The translations under genes were made by a program, and so were the position numbers. The notes under the pieces are model-generated. The model had not been told where the DNA came from, ran no database searches, and worked only from the letters and a program-made list of their open reading frames with translations. This document shows positions 10,223 through 22,054 of a stretch of DNA of 64,000 nucleotides, piece by piece. The stretch is taken from contig KL647296.1 of assembly GCA_000727475.1 (NCBI GenBank), positions 901,836 to 965,835 of the forward strand. The letters run 5' to 3'. Each line of letters starts with the position of its first letter. Within the stretch, counting starts at the first letter, position 1. The DNA comes from Sarcocystis neurona (taxonomy: Eukaryota > Apicomplexa > Conoidasida > Eucoccidiorida > Sarcocystidae).

Positions 10223-13153
10223 CTAGCTCTTGCTGCCGCGGTCTTCTGATAGAATTAGCTGCTTTACTGCTGCATGTACGTCGCCGCCGGACTGCCGCAG
10301 CGCTGCTTCTGCTGCAGCAGCAGGCAGCAGCAGCAGCTCCTGCAGCTCCTTGACAGCTTTGGGGTTGACCTGGGGGACGCCGCTGCTACTGCATCGCTGC
10401 TTGGTGTCTTCCTTCCGAGCGAGCGAACTCATCAACGCGGCTCTTTGCTGAGCAGCAGCAGCCGCAGCAGCAGCCCCACGTGGCGGCAGCGCACGCAGCA
10501 GCAAAAGAAGCCGCGCAGACCCCACACACAGAAACACGACCGACGATGTCTATGAAACTCAGCAGCAGCCCCGGAGCAGGATAGCAGCCCCACCACAAGG
10601 TGTGTATGCAGGAGCAGCAAAGGAGACAGCGCTGCACCAGCACGATACTCAGGCAGGGCGCATGCAGTGGCAACACCAGCAGCAGAAATTACTGCAGCAG
10701 CGAAACTGACGACGCCGCAGCAGGAGAAGCAGCAAGCCCACCGGCCTCGCTGTGTTGCAGTAGCAGCAGCAGCACGGACACAGTCTCTGGAGCCGCTGGT
10801 GCAAGAAGGCGACCGACCACCACAGAGCAAAAGGCGGACGAACGGCCATGCAGCAGCAGCAGCAACACGAGCAGCAACAGCAAGACAACAACACATGGAG
10901 GAACTTCTTCTCAGCGTGCGCAGCAGAGAAGTTCCGCCATCAACAGCGTACAGCGCACACGGATGTGGAATGCTTCAGCAGCAGCTGCAGCACGAAGACC
11001 GACGATGGTGCGGCGTGCCGTGACACCCGATTGGCCTTCCACACTTCCGTAGCAAACCCGTCTGCAGCAGCAACAGCAGCAGGGCTGCTCCGCACCACCG
11101 GGGCAGCAGCAAGACCAGCAAGACTGGTGCGCACCACCCGCCGAGCAGCCACAGCAGCAGCGCTGCGCACCAACCGGACAGCGGCACCAGCAGCACTGCG
11201 ACGCTACCGCGGACGCAGCGCATTAGCAGCAGTGCGACGCTACCGGGGAAGCAGGGCATCAGCAGCAGTGCTGGGCACCAGCAGGGCAGCCGCAGCAACA
11301 GCAGTAGTGCTGGGAAACACCCGCCGAGCAGGACCAGCAGCACTCTTACACCACCGGGGTAGCAGCAGCAAAAGCAGCAGTGGTGGGCACCAGCGGCACA
11401 GCAGCAGCAAGAGAATGAGGAGCACCTAACCCTACACGACAACCCCGTGCGGCAGCAAAGCACAGCGTGCATTCATTCTATATTTGCTTGAATCTCCCAG
11501 GAGGCGTGCTTCGTCTTCGAGCCTTCCTCAGTACGTACGTATCTCCCGAGAAAATACATATGCGCCTCTGTGTGGGTGCAGCACATGTACGTGTGGGTGT
11601 GTAGGCTCCCTTCTTCTTCCTCCTGCGCCTTCACACTGCACAGCCGCAGTCCCAGCAGAAATCTCCATGTCTTCTCTAGACGTATGCTGATATGCAGACA
11701 CACGCACTTATTTGCCCCCACCTATCCTGCCGTCTTCTTGTCAGTTTATACCTACATCCTCACACTACAACACGTTTATCCACACATGCACATATACATA
11801 TATATATACATGTGTACACGTATGCAGGCATACAAACATACACGCACATGCATATACCCATACATATAGACACACGCAGTGAGAGAGACGGGCAGCGAAC
11901 GGGAGTATTTCTGTGCATGCGACGGTGTGTCAGTTTTTCTGTCTGGAGTCATTTCCTTCCCACTTTGTCGTAGAGACTGCAGCAAAGATTTCTACAGTTG
12001 ATGCCGCAACAGCAGAAGAAACGTTGCAGGGCTATTCTCCTCCCAGGCGCAAGTCCCGGCATGGGAGACAAAAGGACGACGCAGGCCGTAGAGGCGTGAT
12101 GCACGCAGCTGCTCGCGCACTCCGCACAGCTGCAGCCGACAAAAAGCAGCAACACGCACGACGCGCGGAGAAGAAAAGGAACAAAAAGGGAGACCCGGCC
12201 TCTGTCCCTGCCACTCCTAATAGAGAAGAACATACTCTGTCAAAGAAGAAAGCGCGCAGTTCTGTACACGCGCCACATATATATATATATATATGCCTCC
12301 TTCTATTTATACGTGTATGTACATTTATATATATATGTATGTGAACATCCTTGGACATATGTAAATGTGTCCCGTTTATACACAAAGACGTGTGTGTGTG
12401 CGTGTGTACACGTAGAGAGAAAAAAATTTTGGCACGTCAGGCATGTGTAGGGCCTACCGTTTCACTCATGGAGTGCCCACCGGCATCTGCTGCTTCAGAG
12501 GCTTCTGTCAAGGCAGCGAGCTGCACCTGTGCCAGGCGCTCTCCCCCGCCCTGCGCGGCTGCTGCGCCTGCGGCCCCGCCGCGTTCCTGCGGCTCGCTCT
12601 GCTCGTGGCCACTGTTCTCTTCCTCCATTCTGCCGTGATGCCGGCGCCACGTGGAGACACAAAAACAGCAGCAGCAGCAGCAATGGAAGCGTCGTGGCGA
12701 GGGGGACGGCGGGTAGCTGCCGACGAGACACGCCGTGCCGCGGTGTGCGGAAAGGGCTGCTGGGCTCGAGTTGTCCGACTTCCCCGCTGACGCTGCTGCT
12801 GCCGAAGAGAAAAGACGCGCACGGCTGCTTGAGAAGAGAAAAACGGCCGACCGCCTCTGCTGCTGCTGTGCACGGATGACAGCGGAGTAGCAGTAGAAAT
12901 GGCTGCTGCAAGCGATTCCCCCCACCCAAACAGACAAGAAAAAAATGCAGAGAAAAGCAAGGCGACCGCTACTGCTGCATCGTCTGCTGCCTTGCGGGGC
13001 GGGCAGAAGCTCCTTCGGCGAAATGGCTCTTCCTCACGTTGCTCCTGCGCACCTGCTGCTCCCTATCTCTCCTCGCACTTACCCGTGGTGGTAGCGGGCC
13101 ACAGCCGTCACGTATACAACCCGGCGTCCTCTCTTCTGGCACCAGCTTCCCAT
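10223..13153 (-). CDS. Small protein with C-terminal UBA/HYPK-like domain, three exons
   Basis: Proposed exons are 13153-13083, 12629-12527 and 10447-10223, with phases 2 and 0 matching at both joins and GTAAGT and GTGCAG donors. The product is about 132 residues. Exon 1 starts MGSWC, exon 2 adds an acidic/Ala-Gly segment beginning MEEENSGHEQ, and exon 3 ends with VNPKAVKELQELLLLP, AEAALRQSGGDVHAAVKQLI. This last block has the three-helix UBA pattern, with Ala-Glu-x-x-Leu-Arg and Gly-Asp-Val. HYPK-type proteins, ribosome-associated cofactors of the NatA acetyltransferase, have this layout: short, acidic N-terminus, UBA-like C-terminus. The start could instead be the Met at 12628. The HYPK assignment is inference; the UBA-like fold is more secure. 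The MGxxC start would suit N-myristoylation if the upstream Met is used, but that is unproven. Confidence 0.45.
10448..12526 (-). other. Long intron of the UBA/HYPK-like gene, with CAG minisatellite
   Basis: The sense (minus) strand is CTG- and pyrimidine-rich and ends in CTCAG before 10447. Between about 11085 and 11400 the plus strand carries degenerate ~36-45 bp units combining CAGCAG with CACCACCGGGG-like or GCACCAG blocks. TA-rich microsatellites lie at 11780-11870 and 12277-12345. A plus frame at 11913-12344 looks partly coding but reads antisense to this intron's pyrimidine tracts. Confidence 0.45.
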
Positions 13154-13468
13154 AAACAAATAGCTCCACACATATATGGACAGCGCAAATATGTGTGTAT
13201 GTAAGAAATATAGAGGAGGACGGAACAAAGACGTATCTCTCTCTCTCATCTATAAATATATAGACGTATATCATCCACACAGGAAAGGACAAGGCAAAGA
13301 AGGCATAGTTCTTTCATATACAGATAAAGATATACACAGAGGGGCAGGGGAGATATCGGTCTCATCGTCTCCCCGCAGCGTCTGCCGGTTGGTGTTCTTC
13401 TGTGTGGCTGCTGTTCCTTCTGGACCTCGGGAGCTGCTGCCGGCGCTGCTGCTGCGCCTTCTCTCTCT

Positions 13469-13911
13469 TCACTTCTCTACATGTATATCCTCGTCGCCCT
13501 CTGCAGGTGCAACTTCCTCACTACTGCAACGCCTACGGACACCCGTGCGTCTACACTTCAGCCCTTCTTCTACGTGGCGGACGTCTCTCGCAAAATCCGT
13601 CGCTTCGGCTGCTGGGAATGATGTCCCTTCTGTTCTCCTTCTATCGCCGCACACGTAGCTGTTTCCTGGTGCTGCTACTTGCCTTGGTGCCGCTGTCTTC
13701 GAGGCTGTGTCTACTTCCCCTGCCCCTGCTGTATCTGAACGCGCAAATATTTCTCCGCACGGTTGTAGTTCGCTTAAGCTTCTTCGGCGCCTTTCTAAAC
13801 TCGTCCACTTCTTCCACTCCCGCGTGCATATCTCCTGAAGCCGCAGACCGCGTTTCGCAGCCGGCGTTGATGTCCGCTTAACGAGAACACAGTATCTGAG
13901 TTTTAAAGCAG
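13469..13911 (-). CDS. Hypothetical terminal exon
   Basis: A minus frame stays open from a TTTCAG acceptor at 13912 to a stop at 13471-13469, giving 147 codons in phase with one nucleotide from an upstream exon. It reads RLQEICTREWKKWTS, ARSDTAGAGEVDTASKTAAP and FARDVRHVEEGLKCRR. Composition is balanced and charged, while the plus strand is polypyrimidine. No family is recognised and no upstream exon could be fixed. It could still be chance. Confidence 0.3.
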
Positions 13912-16900
13912 CTGAAAGTCTCTTTCAGTCGTGAACTCCGTATACCCCATCCAGCTGCTGAAGCTAAAAACTACTAGGTGCGTTGCACACAGATCTTGGG
14001 GAAGTGCTGCTGGTCGTGTTTTATGTCTTCCTGCGAGAGCAGCCCAGTTCACGCGGCGCCTGGTAGAATGCCCGCCACAAAGAAGCAGTTTAATCTGCAC
14101 AGAGGTGCTGCACAGGAGAAACGGGTGAGAGACAGGAAAACGTCAGAGACAAACTTGAGTGACGTTGAAGTGGATTTCCGTGGGGCCAACGAAATGCGCA
14201 CACCGTCATGACAAGTTACTCACTGAAGTAGACACGCCATGTAAACGACGCAAAGAAGAGGAGAAGAAAGAATGAAAAAAGGAAGTGCGGACTTACACAA
14301 ACAGTAGTGCCTCCCCCCCTTATAGAGCCATGTACATTCTGGTATCCGTTCACGGATTATGACTGACGACGGTTGCTGAATTTCCGCTGCAGGAAAAGTG
14401 AGCAGACGCCAGACTTAGAGAGAATAAAGGAGGCACGGTATCACTGCGCAGAGAAGAATAGAGAGTGACGGAGAACGGAGACTGCAACGCAGAAACGACT
14501 AGGAGAAAAGCGGAGTGGAGGAGGAGCAAACGACGTGTGAGTCCCCGGTTAACGCACGGGGGACCGCAGAGATGTACTTGCCTGAAGCGTGGGCAACACG
14601 ACAATCGAAAGCCAAGTCCAGAGCCGTGGGTTTCGACTGGAACGAAAAAAACAACCGTGAATATAACGGAACGTGTCCGTGAACCACGCGGGGAACTGTG
14701 TGCAAAGACAAAGAGAGCTGTGTTTTTGAGATGCGAATGAGAGGAGAAAACAAATGTGGGTTCCCTTTCAGAGGGGAGACAAGTAAAAAACGGAATAGAT
14801 AAACACGTACCGAACGATTCAGAAACTGCGTTTCGATGTTGTTTGTATGATTATCGAAAAACGCTTGCGGTAACTCGATCTTGCAGACGGCTTGTGCTGC
14901 ATGCGGGGCGAGCTCTTGTTGCTTCAAACGAATTGACGTCGGCCCTCTACGGAAGCTGCCCGCAGGCGAAAACACAAGCATCCCCTGCTTTATTGTGTCT
15001 ACGAAAAACACGTACCAACGTATTTAACCTAGAATGTGCTACTCATGTCGAAGGCATGTGTGGCAAGAATATGGGTTGAGTGAAATGCGCTGCATGTGTC
15101 TTCGCGAGCGACTGCAGTATACGGCACGATGTGAGCACCAAGCAAACACCAAAGCTTCCTGCTGTGTGTCAGTCTGGCAATCTAAAGCAGGGAGACCTAC
15201 ACTGATACTGGCATTCATTCAAAAATGGATACAGGCAGTGGGAATGTATTCAGCTGCTATGCACGGCAGAACGAGCTGCAACCACGAGGAAACTCCCTCC
15301 TCGTACTACACGGCAGAGGATTACAAGCCCCGACATGTAGGGCCATGTTTAAAGATTCACGTTAAAATGTAAGGGTGTTGCGGTCAGTCTCTTGGGAGTT
15401 TTTCTGGCAAGAAGCTGCAGGACCGCCGCACTACGGCGAGATACGATTTACTGCACAGATTCGAGAATGCGAATGACTGGCATCGCCGCACAGTTGGCTT
15501 CGTAGTAGCTAAGAAGGTGACGTGTTTGGCACGACGTCAGTGGAATCCACTCAAACATCACAGAAAGAAGGTGGAAAATTTGTGAACTCGCAGCTGCAGA
15601 TCTCATACAGATTTTAGAAGTTACAACGAAAGCGGTGTACCCTTTGCAGTGTTGCTTACAACCAGTGTTGCTTAAAACCAGTGTTGCTTACAAACAGTGT
15701 TGTTTACTTGAGAAACAGGCAACCCAGAAACGAAGCACCTCAACGAGGGAACACCAAGACGTTGCGACCGTTCTAGATGTCAAACTGCATGTCTAAAGGG
15801 TGAAGAATCCAGAAAAACAAAATGTGGAAGCGAAGTGGAACAGATAGTCTATCGAAGAAAGGAAGACTACTGGCTATTGTCGCGATGGCGACCGAACTTG
15901 TAGAAGCAGGTATACTCAAAAGGAGAAAAGGCAGGAGGTTAGCACACCAACTCCAGACCTAATGTGAAATACCAACTGAACAACACGATTATGAAAGGAA
16001 AGGTGACGGGGAGTCTGGACTGGAGCACCGGAGTTCTGTAGTGAGTGAGAGAAACATGGAAGCAGCGTACACCCGGAACAAACGAAGCAGCAAAGAACCT
16101 AAATCTTTTCCGAAATTTTCCACCAAAAAGCGGGTGAAAAAAACAGTTACGGAGGAAGATACTTGGGGATAAGCTGTTCATACTGCAGGGGAGCAGTACC
16201 GCTTGTGACAAATACCTGAACAGCGCAGGGGAGCTTCACTGTCGGTAATAGGCCCAGTTGAGGGGACCTTGAGAAATAGACTAGAATACAAGTCGCAGCG
16301 ATTTTCGTTATCGTTTGACACCAACCAATAAGGTGGAAACTTCGTTTGGCGCAAGGTAGAAGCCACACGTTGCAGTTGCTCTGTTAGTTTTTGAAAGGAT
16401 TAATCTGTCTGCGCCGCGGTACATCGCTTCTCTCCCACGGAGTCCAGAAGCGATACACTCGCTTAGACTACTTTTCCCAGAGAGGAGAGAAAGTAGTAAA
16501 GTAAATACGCTAGCAGGATAAAGAAATACCTGGATGCCGTATGCATTTGTGAATTTGAGCCGCGTTGCGAGTGGTTTTATTATTTTATTAGGTAACCCTC
16601 ATGAGTTTGCTTCCGCCCCGTCACCTGGCAAACCTTGAGGTAAACGCAGTGCTTGCAGACACGTGCACTGTACTTTGTATCAAGAGTAGGGGGGCGTATT
16701 CCGAGTCACTCTGAGGTGGACGACTAACAAACACACACGTGTGTGTGTGTTCGTTAATGAAAAGAGCACCGCCTGCCACACCGTGCGGCGTATCACACAC
16801 GCGTAGATTTAAAGTGGAAAGAACACCACGCTGTGCATTCCTCTTTCTACGTCCATTAAAATGTATAGTCATAGAGGCGCTGAAAATGTAGATGCGCAAC

Positions 16901-19511
16901 CAGTACCATCTACATACTAATATAGACATTTGAGTACACACGTATTTACAAATACATCTTCACTACCATATTTGTGGGCTTTCATTTCTAAGGAATATGC
17001 GTGTACTACATTATACATGGGCGAGATACAAGTCTTGCTTGCCACAGGGTCTCCACACGTATTTACAAAGCGCTTGAATGGATTTTGTTATCGGGGAGAA
17101 GCTATCTTCGACAGTGAACTACATAACGGAACATTTTATACAAAAGTGAGCCCGGGTGCTCCACTGGACAATGACACAAAAATCTCGCTACAGTGCAGGG
17201 ACGCAGGACGATGCCCCAGCATCTATTTTTCAGTTTTCACACGTTACATCAGTATGTACCACTTCAAATTGTGAGAGTGAATCAAACAGCCCTGCTCGCA
17301 CTCAGATACTTCACTCTGTCTTACCAATTAATTTCTAGACACTGCGTCAGGAAGAGAATATGTGCATGGTAGTACTCTACCAACTTTTTATCTGCTTGAC
17401 AATATCAAGATAAGCCAACCTGTAGACGCATTTGAATTTTTACAGGGCTCTTGTATCTTGCAATGTAGCGGTACAAGCTGGGAGAAGCGTGTCAACCTGC
17501 GCGTATAGGTGACTACTTTTTAGGTGTCTGCAGCTCAACAGAAGGTTTTTCTAAGAAGCTGAATGTCTGAATACAGAATTAGAGTCCAGCCTTACGAGGT
17601 GATCGACACATGTGTATGATTGTAGCGTGTTAACGTTGACTCCTTTCCAAGTAGCGTAACAATTCCTTTTCAGTGAGTTCGCGTTCGCTCCGCCATCTAT
17701 AAAACGGGAAGATCTCACGCTCAATCTTCCCCAGTAACTTGCAGGGAGCGAGGCAAAGCACCACTTTCAGAAAACCCTTCCCCTTTGAGAACACATCAGT
17801 AACTCTCACCGTCAATGCAAGTGCGTCGTGGTATTTGGACACAGTATGTCATAACTAATTACATGCGTGCACGGGCGAACACAGAAGACCTCAACGTGCG
17901 GGATTCTGACTATTTATACACCAGAAAGTTATCAAGTCAATTCCCAAAGAAATCCGGTTTCTGCTTGTGACGAGTGCGTGTTAGGCGGGTGTTCTGTGTA
18001 GACTGCGCTCACTTAACAGACTTAACAGGCTTACATGCCTGAAGAGATGTCCTTTATGTACGTAGGCACAGCAAAACAGATGTATGAATAACTAGCGCAG
18101 GACTACGATAACTACAGACACATGGATATGAAAGCATTTTTAGAGATAAGGAAGCGGAGGCATCTGCACGCCGAAACATATATGTATCGACACAACTAGA
18201 TATGTGCGTAAACGTGTACGTGTATATACATGTATATCCCCCGACGTACGTTTGATCATATATTATGTTGAGATAGATGGGGGACACGTCGTACAGAGAG
18301 AGCAACTGCGAAACCCGCATACGCCATTCTTCAGCAGCGAACATGGACATTTGTCCCCTGTTCAGACAGATCACCCTAAAAAATTAGACCTGTAGGGATA
18401 CCAGCTATACTAACACGCAAGGTAAGCACTGGCACACACCTATTTGTAACACCACACTGCGATGGTCCGGCACGTGTCTCACGCCGGTACAACAACGTTA
18501 AACGGAGCAACCTTCGTGATTACCACCGACAAAAGAATGGATAAAAACTCGCATGACCTGGGCTAGAGAAGACGACCAGAAGTACTTGCACCAGTGCGTC
18601 TGTTGTAGGTAGAGTAATTGCTAACCACCGCAGTGCATCTGTTGTGGATGGAGAAACTGCGGAGGTTAGCAGTCATGTCCGCTTTGTGGCGTTACCCAGA
18701 AATACTTGTGGAAGCGCGTTCTGACCGTGCGTCCGACCGCCTTCAACGGTAATGATAGCAACGTGCGGCTTTTCTCGATGACTAGATATTTACTTCAGTC
18801 CTACCGAATACAGTTCGTGTTTGCCTTTCACTTCTGTATAGCTTCTGAGCGAATACTTCCCGTAGAACTGCGTGGAAATCTCTTCAGCAATACCAAACGC
18901 ACGTGTCCGCGGATGGTTCACGCCAGCAAGCAGCCCCTCGAACATGTATTACATAGAGATCCTGTCACTAAAAACGCGTTCATGTGCCTTTGCGAGAATC
19001 CTACGACTGCCGATTTCTGTGCAACAGTTACGATTTCGCATCTTAATGTGTAGTCCCCAGCGAGAACATTAGGTGGACACTCACAGAGACTCACAGAGCG
19101 TCCGCTATGTGGACGCCCTGAGCTGGGAGGCTGGCTAGGCAGTTTACGTCCGAAGGGCGGCGGGGGGGAGGGGGGGTCCATCCAGCATTTCAAGGGACTC
19201 ACAAAAAAATGTTCTTTCACAAGAAGTTAAGTCTACATCGTCTGTTCGGTGGATTTCTCCTTTTACAGGAGGCTGAAGGCAGAAGGAGGCCCCGGCTCTC
19301 CTCCCAGTTCTGCGAACGCCGAAACAAGACCCGAAACATCTACTCTCAGTGCAATCATGGTCCAGCGAGGCGAACACACCGTCCCACCGAGCGACGAGGA
19401 ATCGAATACGATTACTTGTGCCATACACTTACCTATCCTCCGTACACCTATATGCTGGTGTGAATTCACACACAAACATATGAATAAAGGAGGAGCGGGG
19501 TATTCATCAAA
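13912..19511. other. Repeat-poor segment, no assignable gene
   Basis: Nearly free of CAG/CTG repeats, with sporadic short frames on both strands. The longest is a 170-codon minus frame at 14499-15011 with ordinary composition. Plus frames at 16930-17274 and 18706-19053 contain locally protein-like stretches such as HNGTFYTKVSPGAPL and KNAFMCLCENPTTADFC, but I cannot join them or match a family. They may be exons of unknown genes or decayed copies. A short direct repeat lies at about 15648-15709. Confidence 0.5.
15648..15709. repeat. Short tandem repeat, ~18-bp unit, about four copies
   Basis: Four successive near-identical units of the form CAGTGTTGCTTACAA or CAGTGTTGCTTAAAA sit head to tail. 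The surrounding sequence is otherwise non-repetitive. Confidence 0.75.
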
Positions 19512-21342
19512 CTACTTGCATGCGACATGCGAGGAGGAATAATGAGTGGGATTCTTGCCGTTCTTTTTCGGAAGAAAAACACCGTCATCTTCGGTCGCTG
19601 CGGTCCCTCTCTTGGTTCTGTTAGGCTGCTGGTGCAGCCGCCAGTGCCCTTCCGCTGCTTCGCTGTTGTGCTCTTCATCTTGGTGTTCCACGGTGGTGTC
19701 GCATGCGAAATGTATAAACAATATCGGACGCCGTCGGCATTCGTCGAAACTTTTCGGCATCTCGAGGATTTCCTCATTCACTTTTTGGCCCTGCTCCGCA
19801 TCGAAGTGCGGCGCTCGCTCGCTAAATGAGTTGTACGTGCGCGTGGTCTGCCACCTTACATTCAGCGTCGTTAGCTGATTTCCTTCCGCATTGGCAAATT
19901 TCCCACTGTGAAATAGCAGAAGTGCTGCGTTTTTACGAAAATCGTCGTCCTCTTTCTGCTCTCCTTTCTACGTTTTCTTTCTGCTTGGCGCCACTGGGGC
20001 GGCCCGGAAAGGAGTCCTGGTGCGCGTAACGGATGAAATTCTGAGGTTTTTTCGTTACGGGAACTAATTCCTTCGATAATACAAACAATGCAGCGGCGGC
20101 TCGTACAGAAGCATCTTTTGTGTTGGAGTCAATAAACCTTACCAGCAGAATGTTATAGCAAAAGTTTTCATAGTCATTCCCGTTGTCGAGGGTACCACTA
20201 CGGCGCAGATTTGTAAATTGCTCGCGTTCTTCATACATCTCCACACATGTAGCTGCCTCATGGAGGCAAAACTGAGTAGTGCCGCAACAGAGGGACGCGA
20301 CGAAAGAAGGGGAGGGAAGAGCTTGAAGAAGGACGAGAGAAGATAGAGAGGACGAGGAAAACGAAGGAGTGGCGGAGAAAAATAAGAGAAGAGGAGGAAG
20401 AAATTAGGGCACCAGGGTGAACACGAGAGAGAGCACGACAGGCGAAGACTGCGAGGAAGAACGGCAAACAAATAGAATTCCGTTAGTAATCTGAGGTGAA
20501 CTTTCGTTGACTCTTTTTCTCCCATATTTTATTTATTGCCGGGTTTGCACGTACTCAACGGCACCACGAGCGTAACTTGTGCTCCCCATGACTCATGGTC
20601 GCAGAAGACACGAAGAAGCAGTACCAGTTTTTCAATTACCTGTTGAAGCTTGTATGTATTTTCACTCCACGTCACGTTTGGCAACTTGTTTTCCTGGGGC
20701 CTGGTTCGCTTACGTGAGCCCCTAAACCCGATTATTTTTGTCGTTTCTTCAACAAAGCAACAGCAAAACACCTTTCCCAGCGTTTGTGGTGTACATACAT
20801 CAGAAGGTGCAACCTTTTACCACTTCCCACTACCACTTGTAGCGTCAGATATACCCCTCCCTGTCTGCCGCTGCGGTGTACGTACACTGTACTCCACCTG
20901 AACGTCTTTCTGCATTTTTCTCTTTGTTGTCACGTAAGACGCTCCCGCGCCTCAACCTGCGACAGTGTACGGACATGTGAACTTCTGCTGCTAAGTCACC
21001 CGTCAGCGGCAAATCACCGCCGGACCGGTGTACGTACACCCCGCCGGGAGCTGCAGTGTGTGTAGGAGATCACCGGTGGAAGCCCAGAAAAGACGGAAAA
21101 CTGCGTCAACGTAGAAAAGTGTCGTTCCCCTCCTGGCTCTCTTCCCCCTCTTCCGCTCAGTAGACGAGTTTCTGTCTCTCCCTGTTGTCTTGTGCGGATT
21201 TCCTCTTTATCTTGCCATCCCGTCTTCCCCGACACGCTGTTCCACGGCAACGACGTCCACATGCACGTCCGCGCGACCTCCCTGCCATCGAAACAGGAAA
21301 AAATGTATGTACCTGCGCGTTAGGGCACCTGTCGCTCTCCAT
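19512..21342 (-). CDS. Hypothetical multi-exon protein, tentative model
   Basis: Four short blocks with balanced composition can be joined, all in phase 0: 21342-21313 (MESDRCPNAQ, donor GTACAT), 20693-20640 (ENKLPNVTWSENTYKLQQ, donor GTAATT), 20238-20143 (MYEEREQFTNLRRSGTLDNG and DYENFCYNILL, donor GTAAGG), and a terminal exon 19790-19512 (GQKVNEEILEMPKSFDECRR to a stop). The total is about 152 residues. Every boundary has AG/GT and compatible phase, which is unlikely for all four by chance, but additional exons between 20142 and 19791 or 21312 and 20694 are possible. No signal peptide, membrane segment or known domain is recognised. It lies in the repeat-poor segment and is divergent from the SNF2 gene that begins at 22055. 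Confidence 0.35.
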
Positions 21343-22054
21343 CGATCTCTCTCGCGTGTGCCGCCTGACTTATGGGCAGAACAAACACGAGGGAAGAAAT
21401 TCAGTTCTCCATTTTTGTGTCAGTCGTTGTTTTCCTTCTCCTCACTGCAAGTCGTATTCTGCGCACCTACCGCCAAGCTTCTGCTACTGGGCTATTTTCT
21501 TCTCGGGCCGTTCTCTGCTGTCGCGCCTGCTCTCCTACACTGTCTTGCTGCTTCCTGTCCTCTCTTTCTCCTCCATTTGCTGCTTCACCACATTGCACAG
21601 GAGTTCTTCTGGGGCGTCTTTTCTCTGCTTCAGGGTCTCGCTTAGTGTGACAACATAACCTTCGGATGCTGCCACTGTTGCCGCTGCTGCTTGCTCGTGC
21701 TTCACAGCCAGGCAGGGCGTGATGATAATTTTGTTTTGGATGCTGCTGTTCCGACTGCGCTTACGCGTCTGCTGGCGTTCTACTTTATGTTGCTGCTGTT
21801 TTTGTTGTGGAGTGTTACTGTGCTACTACCGCGCATTGTGCTGTTTCACGGAAGAGGCTGCTCCTCCGGATGACGTGAAGTGGAACCCCGGTCGTCTTTT
21901 GCTCCCTCTTCTTCTTTTTCTTCGTCTTTCCTCCTTTTCATCCGCTTCTTCCTCTTCTTCTCCGACTTTTTGTTCCTTCTCTTTCTCCTCTTCTTTTCTC
22001 CTGCTTTTCCCGTCCTTTCCTTTTCGTCTCCCGTCCTCGCTCTTGTGCACCAAC

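Noticed and set aside
10975..11472. 165-codon Leu/Cys/Pro-rich minus frame
   Set aside because: CTG/TGC-frame reading of the intronic minisatellite; Leu/Cys runs are the hallmark of non-coding CTG in this window.
11913..12344. Plus frame with protein-like stretch (KISTVDAATAEETLQ)
   Set aside because: Antisense to pyrimidine-rich sequence of the UBA-gene intron, ends in TATATA repeat with no donor or clear stop context; not supportable as an exon.
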